Assembly: GCA_963971535.1 (NCBI GenBank)
Contig: OZ020585.1
Location: 157,428,915-157,492,914 of the forward strand
Length of the DNA stretch: 64,000 nt
From: Notolepis coatsorum
Lineage: Eukaryota; Chordata; Actinopteri; Aulopiformes; Paralepididae
Direction of reading: 5' to 3'
Positions 19,947 to 29,396 of this stretch are shown piece by piece. Both the position numbers and the translations under genes were made by a program. Within the stretch, counting starts at the first letter, position 1. Every line of letters begins with the position of its first letter. The notes below the pieces were generated by a model, which was not told where the DNA came from, made no database searches, and saw only the letters and a program-made list of their open reading frames with translations.

Positions 19947-20365
19947 TAATAATTTAGATATAATTTAGGACCTGCTCCGAGGTCATCAATTGGCACACAT
20001 GCGATGCATGCATGCAATTCGTATCTGCGATTAACCCATCCCGTCGTCCTTCCCCCCCAAGGGCAGCCGGGAGCAGACAGGCGTCAACGTGAGCTGCGCC
20101 AGGGGACCAATCCAAGTGCTCCTGTCCGTCTTCGTCAAGGACGCCACAGCGTTAGCGATCTGTTGTTGTGCATGTTTTTCCATTGGGTTTATCTTATCGG
20201 GGGGGAAACCCTTGCGAGCACGGGGAGAACATGCAAACTCCACACAGAAAGGCCTGGGAGATACCCCACCTGGGTAACTGGCATCATGGAAACCTGGTCC
20301 CCAAGCGGGAATCGAACCCTGGACCTTCTTGCTGTGAGGCGACAGTGTTAACCACTACACCACCG
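19947..20365 (-). mobile_element. tRNA-derived SINE B, antisense copy
   Basis: The minus strand starts CGGTGGTGTAGTGGTTAACA and continues CTGTCGCCTCACAGCAAGAA, with a B box GGGTTCGATTCCCG at 20319-20306 followed by CTTTCTGTGTGGAGTTTGCA, a hallmark segment of an abundant fish SINE. The 3' end has GACCTCGGAGCAGGTCCTAA and an A/T tail. The plus-strand copy at 36082-36507 is collinear. Open frames across it are chance. Confidence 0.9.
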
Positions 20366-20484
20366 TTAGGAGGGGGTGGGTGGGTGGGAGAGAAATATAC
20401 ATACGGTGGGGAGAGAATATATACATACGGTGGGGAGGGGACTGTCTATTAGGTGGGGGTGGGGGGGTTTGGACATTTACGGTG

Positions 20485-21060
20485 GCCAGTTTCGAATTGC
20501 AGCCTCTCGTAGGTGCTCTTTAAGAGCGGTTTTGAATGTGGGTAGGGATTCACATTCCTTTACAGCTTTGGGTAGGGCGTTCCACATTGTTGTGGCATAA
20601 TTGCGAAACGTCCCTTGTTTGAGCCGAATCTAGGTTTAACATGATTTGTTGAGCTTCCTCTGGTGTTGTGGTCGTGGTATTCACTGACCTTCGGGAAGTA
20701 TTTTGACATGTACATGGGTACCTTTGTCGTGTAGTGTATCTTGTAGACCAGGCCCATTGCAAGTTGCTGTACTCTGTCATCTACTCTAAGCCATCCTAGG
20801 TAGTCAAAGTGGGCAGGGGTGAGGTGGGTTCTAGGAGTAAGGTCAAGTAGTAGTCTGACCAGTTTGTTTTGTGATGTTTGTAATCTTGTTTTTAGCGCCT
20901 TTGAGGTGCTTTGGTACCATGAGGTGCAAGCATAGTCGTAGTACGTACCCTTGAATGAGTGCTCCTGCCAGAGTCTTCAGGGTATTCTTGTTTACCAGAG
21001 AGGAGATCTGGTACAAGAATCTAGTTCGTTGGTTGACTTTTTGTATTACCTTGGATGCCA
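20485..21060 (-). pseudogene. L2-like LINE ORF2 C-terminus
   Basis: Same C-terminal region as at 5435-5974 and 60894-61787 (ASKVIQKVNQRTRFLYQISS, KTLAGALIQGY, MGLVYKIHYTTKVPMYMSKY, HNTRGSSTNHVKPRFGSNKG), but broken by frameshifts near 20610, 20780 and 20945. No catalytic motif is included. Non-functional. Confidence 0.8.
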
Positions 21061-21109
21061 TTTTGTTAAGAAGTTAAGGTCAGCTAAATGACTAAATGTA
21101 ATGTAATGT

Positions 21110-21380
21110 AATTTATAGGCCTGATATTCTATATTCATATTTCAAATCGCATGTGTCCGGATGGCAAAATTCAGTACTGTATCTAATGTTTCACGTCTGG
21201 TCAATGTTAGCATGGTGTTATTCACTGTCAAAGATGAAAATAATTATATATATATATATATATATATATTCTCGTTTGGTTCATTACATTTACTCAAGCC
21301 TAGTAACAGACACAATATTTCTGACACTGGGAATACATTCCCTGTGATCCATAGATGTCCCTAGAAACCAAGAACATGCA
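21110..21380 (-). mobile_element. Fragment related to the 16485-17033 hAT, opposite orientation
   Basis: The reverse complement of 21110-21380 follows 16635-16945 (GGACATCTATGGATC..., CAGTGTCAGAAATA, AGTAACAGACACA complement, ATGCGATTTGAAATATGAAT). The TAGGGCTGTCAG termini are not present, so it is an internal piece or a divergent relative. A TA tract (21246-21269) replaces the poly-T of the other copy. Confidence 0.75.
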
Positions 21381-21486
21381 AATGGACTTTGTAGAAGTGG
21401 AGCGATCTTCCATGTACTTAGGTATGTACTTTTAGGTGGATTTTCTGAAAATATGGCTCGTTCACTGTCTCTGCCTGCTTGGCAAA

Positions 21487-21750
21487 TTAACGGAACAGCT
21501 GGGTCTGTGTCTGACTTTTCAAGCTATTTAACTTGTGCTGACGAAGTTCAGTATCTTTTGGGTCGTCCTGGTCAATGTTGGCATGTGTTGTGGTGAAGTG
21601 GCGCTGGAGATTTGAAGCTTTGAAATGTCCCAATGATGTCTGACAGAATGGGTTACCATTATGTTTGACAACGAACAATTTACTCTCCCACTCGGTTAAA
21701 AATGTCCTGTGTTCGTCTTCATATTTTTGCTTCGCTCTGCATTTCTTCCC
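21487..21750 (-). pseudogene. hAT transposase BED-finger exon
   Basis: The minus strand is open from about 21756 and reads KYEDEHRTFLTEWESKLFVV, then KHNGNPFCQTSLGHFKASNL and QRHFTTTHANID, ending KSQTQTQLFR. It matches the N-terminal degenerate zinc finger of GTF2IRD2/ZBED-like hAT proteins: QRHF.TTH supplies the histidine pair, but the expected CxxC is reduced to a single C in NPFCQTS. No methionine lies at the natural start; the internal ATG at 21678 is unlikely to be genuine. It belongs with 17297-17479. Confidence 0.7.
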
Positions 21751-21756
21751 AGCCTG

Positions 21757-22653
<897 letters not shown>

Positions 22654-22661
22654 CCCTATCG

Positions 22662-23049
22662 GTTATATTATATGTTACAATAAAATAGGCAATAAAGAAT
22701 TTGTATCTGAATATATATATGAGTATGAGTAAAAGTAAACAGTATCCACAAGGTGCAGTATACACAAGGTACCCTAACTGGCACGATATACATCATACGT
22801 TGTAGTCCATGCAGGTTTTAGAGGACAGTCAATCAAACAATCAAACATTAGTTAATCAAACAATTGATCTTAAGCTTCCTTAAGCTTCCTCCTTTTCTTG
22901 ATCCTTGAACTGCTGTTTCCCTCGGACAAGGGAGGATCAAGAAAATAGGGCAGGGCTTGATATAGGTTGATTGTCATTGGTTGTTAGACAGACATGTGAC
23001 TTGACTTGCTTAAGACCTCAACCCTTCCCCGGGCCATGTTCTTCAGTTG
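22662..23049. other. Old LINE-like and unassigned sequence
   Basis: The first 100 bp continue the AT-rich LINE remnant of 16354-16484. A short inverted repeat TTTTCTTGATCCT...GGATCAAGAAAA lies at about 22893-22946. No gene. Confidence 0.4.
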
Positions 23050-23730
23050 TTGGTTTAACATCAAACAGAACCCTGAGAGGACATTCCTCCTTGTGTCCTT
23101 CAAACAGAACCCTGAGAGGACATTCCTCCTTGTGTCCTTCAAACAGAACCCTGAGAGGACATTCTTCCTTGTGTCTCCTTCAAACAGAGCCCTGAGAGGA
23201 CATTCCTCCTCGTGTCTCCTTCAAACAGAGCCCTGAGAGGACATTCCTCCTTGTATCTCCTTCAAACAGAACCCTGAGAGGACATTCCTCCTCGTATCTC
23301 CTTCAAACAGAACCCTGAGAGGACATTCCTCCTCGTATCTCCTTCAAACAGAACCCTGAGAGGACATTCCTCCTCGTATCTCCTTCAAACGGAACCCTGA
23401 GAGGACATTCCTCCTTGTGTCTCCTTCAAACAGAACCCTGAGAGGACATTCCTCCTCGTATCTCCTTCAAACAGAGCCCTGAGAGGACATTCCTCCTTGT
23501 ATCTCCTTCAAACAGAACCCTGAGAGGACATTCCTCCTCGTATCTCCTTCAAACAGAACCCTGAGAGGACATTCCTCCTCGTATCTCCTTCAAACGGAAC
23601 CCTGAGAGGACATTCCTCCTCGTGTCTCCTTCAAACAGAACCCTGAGAGGACATTCCTCCTTGTGTCTCCTTCAAACAGAACCCTGAGAGGACATTCCTC
23701 CTCGTATCTCCTTCAAACGGAACCCTGAAA
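23050..23730 (+). repeat. 41-bp minisatellite, about 17 units
   Basis: The unit is CTCCTTCAAACAGAACCCTG followed by AGAGGACATTCCTCCTCGTAT. The first three units are 39 bp because CTC is reduced. Variants AGAGCC/AGAACC, ACGGAACC and CTTGTGT/CTCGTAT alternate in blocks, suggesting higher-order duplication of several units. Confidence 0.95.
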
Positions 23731-24129
23731 GCAACGCATAAAGTGCAGACATAAAGATAATGCAGTAAAATAGCTCTCATTTACAGTACAATAATCATGT
23801 ATTTAAATGTTATCCATATTAAAAGGCCATGGTGAAAATATGTTTTTAGCTTACTTTAAAAAATACTTAGTGAGCTTGCCTCCCTAATCTCCCCAAGGTA
23901 TTGAGTTCCACAGCTTTAAAATTAGGATGCCTCTAAATATAAAAAATTATTAAATAAGAATGGTTTGCTTCACTTAAAAAAATATACATAATAATTTCTT
24001 TTTTTAAATGTATATATATATATATATTTAGACTCTGACATGAACATCGAATGTGGAGACTGGCACGACTCTTCGGAAATTCGATCATTCCTTTACACCC
24101 AGCCTAAATAACATAGTTTACATAGATTT
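23731..24129. other. Unassigned AT-rich sequence
   Basis: No feature recognised apart from a short TA run at 24011-24027. Confidence 0.5.
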
Positions 24130-24527
24130 ATACAACGGCATGCAAATTTCTCGATTCTGATTGGCTGAAACAGTCATTTTACACGTCTTTATTGGCAACA
24201 ATTCCACGCTGCTGGCCCAGGACCCGCCCACAACCGAACCACATCACATCACTCCGCCGGATCACAAGAAGGTGGACAATAATCTTTACAAATGGATATG
24301 TTGATAGCGACTAAACGACTAAATATCAAGCGATTCTGTCACAGCGAATGTCTTAGTCGTTTAAACAATGTTGGATGATGTAATTGATGGGTCTTGAATC
24401 ATTCTGTAACAAAAGAAAAATCGCGGATTGATTGATTGATTAATTTAAAAAAAAAATTCAATTTCTTTTTCCTTGCGACTGTCAGCGCTCACTCTAGTCT
24501 CCACCCACCGCCACACACCCCCCCCCC

Positions 24528-24534
<7 letters not shown>

Positions 24535-24594
<60 letters not shown>

Positions 24595-24596
24595 CA
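24535..24596 (+). repeat. (CA)n microsatellite
   Basis: CA tract preceded by a C run; counterpart of the TG tract at 25507-25621 in the inverted copy. Confidence 0.97.
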
Positions 24597-24766
24597 TGGC
24601 CTATTGAGTTGATTGATTGATTGATTGATTGCTAATTTTATTACTGTACGCTTGGTTTCCAACTGGTTAAGTTTAGGCCCTCTACAGTAGGTTTTAAAAA
24701 ATAAATAAAAGAATAGGGCAAAGAAAACGTTTTAATTAAGCATTACATCACGCGCAGGAGTGGTTT

Positions 24767-24856
24767 GTGACCAATAAACCATGCCTAGGGGTGGTCGTTA
24801 GGCCCGAGGCGCAGCCGAGGGTCGTTAGACCCCCCTAGGCATGGTTTATTGGTCAC
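24767..24856. repeat. 90-bp hairpin (left copy)
   Basis: Arms GTGACCAATAAACCATGCCT(A) and their exact reverse complement enclose a second palindromic core (CCCGAGGCGCAGCCGAGGG region). The 21-bp outer stem is perfect. Its counterpart at 26452-26541 differs by a compensatory pair. Confidence 0.9.
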
Positions 24857-25145
24857 AAATCACGACTACAAGTGGTGTAAAGCTTTTATACAACTGCCAG
24901 ATTCATCCAACCTTATTTCTATACAATAAACACACATTAATCGAAGATTTATTGAAAAAACCATCCGCCAGAAAAAGTAGTTCCCACAACTACAAAAAAG
25001 ACAAGTTGCCTCCATGTGGAAGCAGCTTGAAGTGCATCCAACCAAACTAACACATCCAACTGTGTATTATTGGAATGATTGAGAGAAGTTGCCTCATGTG
25101 GAAGCAGCTTGAAGTGCATCCAACCAACTAACACATCCAACTGTG

Positions 25146-25245
25146 TATTATTGGAATGATTGATTGAAAATTGTATTACCAGATGCAGAATGGGTACAAT
25201 ACAGTACGGCTCAATACACACAATTGTTAAGGGAATGCAGACCTA
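25146..25245 (-). mobile_element. L2-like LINE 3' end, short antisense piece
   Basis: After GATTGATTGAAAA the complement of the family 3' UTR follows (TGCAGAATGGGTACAATACA, GTACGGCTCAATACACACAA, TTGTTAAGGGAATGCAGACC). It is inverted at 26052-26150 in the other arm, so it predates the duplication. Confidence 0.8.
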
Positions 25246-25506
25246 CTTTCCATAGAACTTCATTCTTAGATGCGTCTATATAAAGTAGGTAAAACAAATT
25301 AAAACGTTTTCTTTGCCCTATAGGAAAAAAACGTTTTCTTCGCCCTATTTTTTTATTTATTTCTTTTAGCCTAAACTTAACCAGTTGGAAACCAGGGGTA
25401 CAGTAATAAAATTAGCAATCAACCAATCAATCAATTCAATAGACCATGCTCACTTAAAACAGCGCTGCTTCTCTCTCAGTCTGACTCCCCCGCTGTTGCA
25501 GACAGG

Positions 25507-25507
25507 A

Positions 25508-25561
<54 letters not shown>

Positions 25562-25621
25562 CACTGTGCGTGTGTGTGTGTATGTGTGTGTGTGTGTGTG
25601 TGTATGTGTGTGTGTGTGTTT
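25507..25621 (+). repeat. (TG)n microsatellite
   Basis: Interrupted TG tract within the right arm of the inverted duplication. Confidence 0.97.
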
Positions 25622-26051
25622 GTGGGTACGCCAGCGTCGGACAGTGTGAGAGAGAACGCTGCAGTCAGTAGAAAGTAGGAAGGAAGAAATTTAAATCAAT
25701 CAATTAATCTATCAATCAATCCGCGATTTTTCTTTTGTTCTAGATTGACTCAAGACCCATCAATTACATCATCCAACATTGTTTAAAGGACTAACACATT
25801 CCCCTTGACAGAATCGCTTCATATTTAGTCGTTATGGTGCTTTCAACATAACCATTTGTTGTCCGCGATCTTGTTTTCTCCCGGAGTGAGCCGGGGAGTG
25901 ATATGTGATTCGGTTGTGGGCGGGTCCTGAGCCCAGGACCGTGGATTGTTGCCAATAAAGACGTGTAAATGGCCAATCAGAATCGAGAAATTTGCATGCC
26001 GTTGTATAATTTGTTTTACCTACTTTATATAGAAGCATCTAAGAATGAAGT

Positions 26052-26150
26052 TCTATGGAAAGTAGGTCTGCATTCCCTTAACAATTGTGTGTATTGAGCC
26101 GTACTGTATTGTACCCATTCTGCATCTGGTAATAAAATTTTCAATCAATC
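26052..26150 (+). mobile_element. L2-like LINE 3' end, sense piece in inverted arm
   Basis: Reverse complement of 25146-25245: CTGCATTCCCTTAACAATTG, GTACTGTATTGTACCCATTC, then an AATAAAATTTTCAATCAATC tail. Confidence 0.8.
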
Positions 26151-26451
26151 ATTCCAATAATACACAGTTGGATGTGTTAGTTGGTTGGATGCACTTCAAG
26201 CTGCTTCCACATGAGGCAACTTCTCTCAATCATTCCAATAATACACAGTTGGATGTGTTAGTTTGGTTGGATGCACTTCAAGCTGCTTCCACATGGAGGC
26301 AACTTGTCTTTTTTGTAGTTGTGGGAACTACTTTTTCTGGCGGATGGTTTTTTCAATAAATCTTCGATTAATGTGTGTTTATTGTATAGAAATAAGGTTG
26401 GATGAATCTGGCAGTTGTATAAAAGCTTTACACCACTTGCAGTCGTGATTT

Positions 26452-26541
26452 GTGAACAATAAACCATGCCTAGGGGGGTCTAACGACCCTCGGCTGCGCC
26501 TCGGGCCTAACGACCACCCCTAGGCATGGTTTATTGTTCAC
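26452..26541. repeat. 90-bp hairpin (right copy)
   Basis: Arms GTGAACAATAAACCATGCCT(A) and their exact reverse complement. Compared with the left copy, a C to A change in one arm is matched by G to T in the other, keeping the outer stem perfect. Confidence 0.9.
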
Positions 26542-26574
26542 AAACCACTCCTGCGCGTGATGTAATGCTTAACT

Positions 26575-26805
26575 ATAGGTGACCTGTATATATTAAAGGG
26601 AACTTTGGCTTATTTGCACAGTGACAAGCTTCCCACAAGATCCCTGCATCAAGTTCCTCAGACATTTGACAAATCCGAGACCATGTCAGGAAGCATCTCC
26701 CTAACGTTGAGATCTGGGACGAGCGCCGGTCCCCGGAGGTGGTAAATAAAATATGACCCCGTTTTTCTCCTCTTTCCATCAGATCCTCGGCGCAACACGC
26801 CACAA
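26575..26805. other. Unassigned sequence
   Basis: No feature recognised between the duplication and the minisatellite. Confidence 0.45.
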
Positions 26806-26957
26806 CTTAACCCTTTCACTACCACACTACCAAAGGGTTAACCTTTCACTACCACACTACATAAGGTTAACCCTTTCACTACCACACTACAGAAGGTTAA
26901 CCCTTTCACTACCACACTACAGACGGTTAACCTTTCAATACCACACTACAGAAGGTT
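26806..26957 (+). repeat. 30-bp minisatellite, about 5 units
   Basis: Same unit as at 15296-15905 (TTAACCCTTTCACTACCACA). It is followed by GGTTATATAGCGTACTTGC, closely resembling the sequence after the single unit at 9155 (GGTTCTATAGCGTATTTGC). Confidence 0.95.
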
Positions 26958-28855
26958 ATATAGCGTACTTGCATCGCGTCCCTCTCTTAAGCCATACCGA
27001 GATATACCTCATCTCATGTACCTATTGTACTCCATCAACGAAAAAACCCAAAATACACCCCTCACCTGCCAGGCCCCGCCCCGCCCCTTAGTGGCGTGCT
27101 ACATAGGACTGGGCATGGCCATCACTCACTCTTCCTCTAATTTCGTTTCCATCATAGCAGATGCAAGTCGCCCTATGCAACTAGTTGATTTGAAAAAGTT
27201 TAGATAATATTGGGTACTTACGGAGATTTGCTTACCCCTGGCATCTTCGGGGTATGTTCCAACGACACGTCGGGTCTATTCTGATGTTCCCTCGTCTTGT
27301 GGCAGCAGATCGAGGAAACAGCGTGCAAGGTTGGCTATCGAGCCGGCTCGCACACAGGTGAGCCCTGTGTCATCAGGCATTGATGCTAGTGTTAGTAATG
27401 CTAGTAATGTTAGTACCGCTTAGGGCTCCCCTCTCCGCAGAGGATTTTGGTCTTCCGCTGGAGCGCGGGCGGTATTTGTCCTAGGCCCCACACCTCCTCA
27501 CACCGCGCAGCCAGAAGAAGAGAGAGCACGGCCTTGTCAGCGGCGATGACGAGGCCCTCGCCAGGCGGCCATGTTTTCCCCCGCCACAGGTATCCTGGGC
27601 GTTGAATCGACAGGTGTCCACAAGGCCGACAGCCTTGGCGGCCGAGGGATCGGCAATGTTGGATGGGCTCGGCTTGGAATATACAAGCCATCGCCGTCCT
27701 GCCGCGAGCAGCCCGCTCTCCGATCACTCCCTCCCCCAACACCAGCGGAAAAAGGGGGCTCTGATTGTTTCCTTTGGCTGCGGGCCGCGTGCCTTCATTG
27801 AAGCGCAGGCAGCCCCACTTTTCGCTTCTCATGGGGACAGGGGCTGACACCCAGTTGATGGCTGAGCCTGGGTCTGTCCGTGAGAATGTTGTGCTGTCAA
27901 TCGGCTCCCACGCCATAAGCTGTGTTGGTTGAGCCTGGTGTTACGTCTGTCAACTATAGGTGTTGTCAGCAGGGGGGCTCGAAACCTTTTGAGGCACACA
28001 GTGCGGGCTTCCCCGGCCTCGCCTTCGCCAGGCCAGGTATCATGTTGTTGCCTCCCACTCCCGCGAGATCGGCAGTGGTCTGAAAAGAAGAGGTGCACGT
28101 GATTTAGGTCGTAGTAATATCACTGCAGGGCTACGGTGTGTAGGAACCCATGGGGTCCTCACGCCTTGCATGTCCGGCTGCAGAACAACTCCTCAACATG
28201 TTCTGGAGGGGTGTTCAGTGGGGGGGCTTTTGTCACCTAGATTGATGTCAGCTTCCCCCGTATCAAACCGGCCCTTTCTGTCGGGGTCCCCCCTTGGGTG
28301 CGATTGCCTCGTGGGTAGTGTCAGGTTCCGACCCGACTCCACGGAACGCTCTGCTCGCACGGGTCCAGGGTTGGCTACGCACAGCGGGTGCGACCGGGCC
28401 GCCTATCTACAGTTCCTTGTGGACCTGCGCCACATGGCGGCGGGTGCGTTGGGAGTGTCATCACATATGGCTACGGCAGTACCATATGTCGAGGTGGATG
28501 GAGAAAACGCTGAGGCGGGGACTTGTATTTAAAACACAACCCCACCCGTTTTCGGGTTTGGTACAGACCCTATTGTCAGGGTCACCAGCAGTGACAGCTC
28601 TGGTCGACGAGATCTGATCTCTGTGGACGAAGCAAGCCATCGTCGTGGCGTTTTCCTCCCGGTGTTCTCTGGTGCCTGAGAATCGGGAGGGGGGGGGGGT
28701 GTCAGACCCATGTTGGACCATGGGAAGGTTCGGTATTTTTTGGATCGTCTCCTACCTGTTGAACATTGTCAGGTGGGGGTCTGGTTCTCCTCCATAGACC
28801 TGTAGGATGCGTGTTCGCATTCCCGATCTTCCGTCCTAGGGCTTACCTAGTCATC
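26958..28855 (+). mobile_element. DIRS-like (tyrosine-recombinase) retrotransposon remnant
   Basis: The assignment rests on the reverse transcriptase pseudogene at 28462-28855. The GC-rich region upstream (27240-28460) has several open but motif-free frames on both strands and sits where the DIRS gag region would be expected. RNase H, methyltransferase and tyrosine recombinase are absent: the element is cut at about 28855 next to a different terminal-repeat fragment. Confidence 0.55.
28462..28855 (+). pseudogene. DIRS-type reverse transcriptase, N-terminal part, broken
   Basis: In one frame the plus strand reads WMEKTLRRGLVFKTQPHPFS and GLVQTLLSGSPAVTALVDEI, a stop at 28615-28617, SLWTKQAIVVAF, and CSLVPENREGGGGVRPMLDH; shortly after, in a shifted frame, VGVWFSSIDL, a stop, and DACSH. 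This parallels the DIRS reverse transcriptase pattern TL..GY.L.F..PP.F.G, EI..LL.K.AI, (F)LVPKK.GG.RPILDLR, (D)WF.S.DLKDAYFHIPI. At least two stops and one frameshift are present. The catalytic palm aspartates after motif A are missing. It is not LINE-, gypsy- or copia-like at these motifs. Confidence 0.7.
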
Positions 28856-28867
28856 GGATTATTATTT

Positions 28868-28984
28868 TTTTGCGCATAGTACCGAAAGTTGGCACCGGTG
28901 GTTCTCACGTGAATCGATACTCGGTAGTACCGACGTGTTTCGGTAGGTACCTTTAAAAGTACCGAATTTGGTACCCATCCCTAA
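28868..28984 (-). mobile_element. Terminal fragment of a DNA transposon
   Basis: The minus strand starts TTAGGGATGGGTACCAAATT and continues CGGTACTTTTAAAGGTACC, a terminus common among fish hAT derivatives. The other end is missing. It joins the DIRS and Copia remnants. Confidence 0.5.
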
Positions 28985-29396
28985 CGTCAACAGAGCGGAG
29001 CAGATCACAACGCCATTGAGGAGTGCCGGAGAAGTACCAAGCGATGGGCTAATGATGGCGATGATGATGAGAGGACTACCGGAGCTGTACAAACCGTTCA
29101 CACTCCTGGTAACACACGTTTCAACGGACATAACGTTGGGACAATTCAAGGCTAAGTTAAGGAACTTCAAGGCCTCAGAAGATGCCCACCCAGCCGCCGC
29201 GGAGGCGGGAGAGAGGGTGCTAAAGAGCGACGCCAAGGGAGAGAACCAGGAACACGACGGAACTGGCGTGTTGGCGATGCGAGAGAAAGGCCATCGGAGA
29301 AGCGACTGCACAAAGAGTGTCTGGTGTAGCTTCTGCAGATCCACGGGGCACACAGACAGAGCGTGCATGAAGAAACATGACCAGAGCGCGCGATAG
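28968..29396 (+). pseudogene. Copia-type gag region
   Basis: The in-frame coding sequence includes MMMRGLPELYKPFTLLVTHV and LGQFKAKLRNFKASE (the pattern of the copia gag domain: GLP..Y.....), then REKGHRRSDC and a zinc knuckle CSFCRSTGHTDRAC that fits CX2CX4HX4C. The first knuckle has lost its leading cysteines. The 5' part of gag is missing, replaced at about 28985 by the transposon fragment, so the ATG at 28968 is not the original start. The frame ends at TAG (29394-29396) and then continues in the same phase through the protease. Confidence 0.75.

Larger units (their letters stand above)
19134..21063 (-). mobile_element. L2-like LINE, 5'-truncated, carrying two SINEs
   Basis: The antisense tail (TGAA)n at 19134-19200 is followed by the family 3' UTR (complement of TGTACCCATTCTGCAATCTG and ACAATTGTGTGTATTGAGCC), interrupted by SINE A (19304-19675) and SINE B (19947-20365). 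Coding sequence runs from 20485 up to the 5' truncation at about 21063. A roughly 85-bp 3' UTR segment with ATATACATACGGTGGGGAGA flanks SINE B on both sides (19862-19946 and 20368-20454); this is a tandem duplication that predates or accompanied the SINE insertion. Confidence 0.85.
24130..26574. repeat. Inverted, circularly permuted duplication
   Basis: Left copy, plus orientation: P (24130-24450), CA tract, R (24600-24733), S hairpin (24735-24862), T (24863-25285). Right copy: R' (25290-25447), TG tract, P' (25690-26012), T' (26012-26443), S' (26444-26574), each the reverse complement of its namesake. Read on its own strand the right copy is S-T-P-(CA)-R, a rotation of the left copy. T and P are adjacent in the right copy (CAAATT|ATACAACGGCATGC), while R and S are adjacent in the left. 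T holds an internal tandem duplication of about 78 bp and an L2-like LINE 3' end. Confidence 0.85.

Noticed and set aside
20004-20452. Open frames of 60-115 codons on both strands
   Set aside because: They read through SINE B in sense and antisense; equivalent frames appear in the other SINE B copy at 36079-36453.
23050-23730. CRISPR array
   Set aside because: The units are contiguous near-identical 41-bp repeats with no unique spacers, and the genome is vertebrate.
27410-27916. 168-codon minus-strand frame in the DIRS-like region
   Set aside because: No motif; the supported coding strand of this region is plus, from the RT remnant at 28462.
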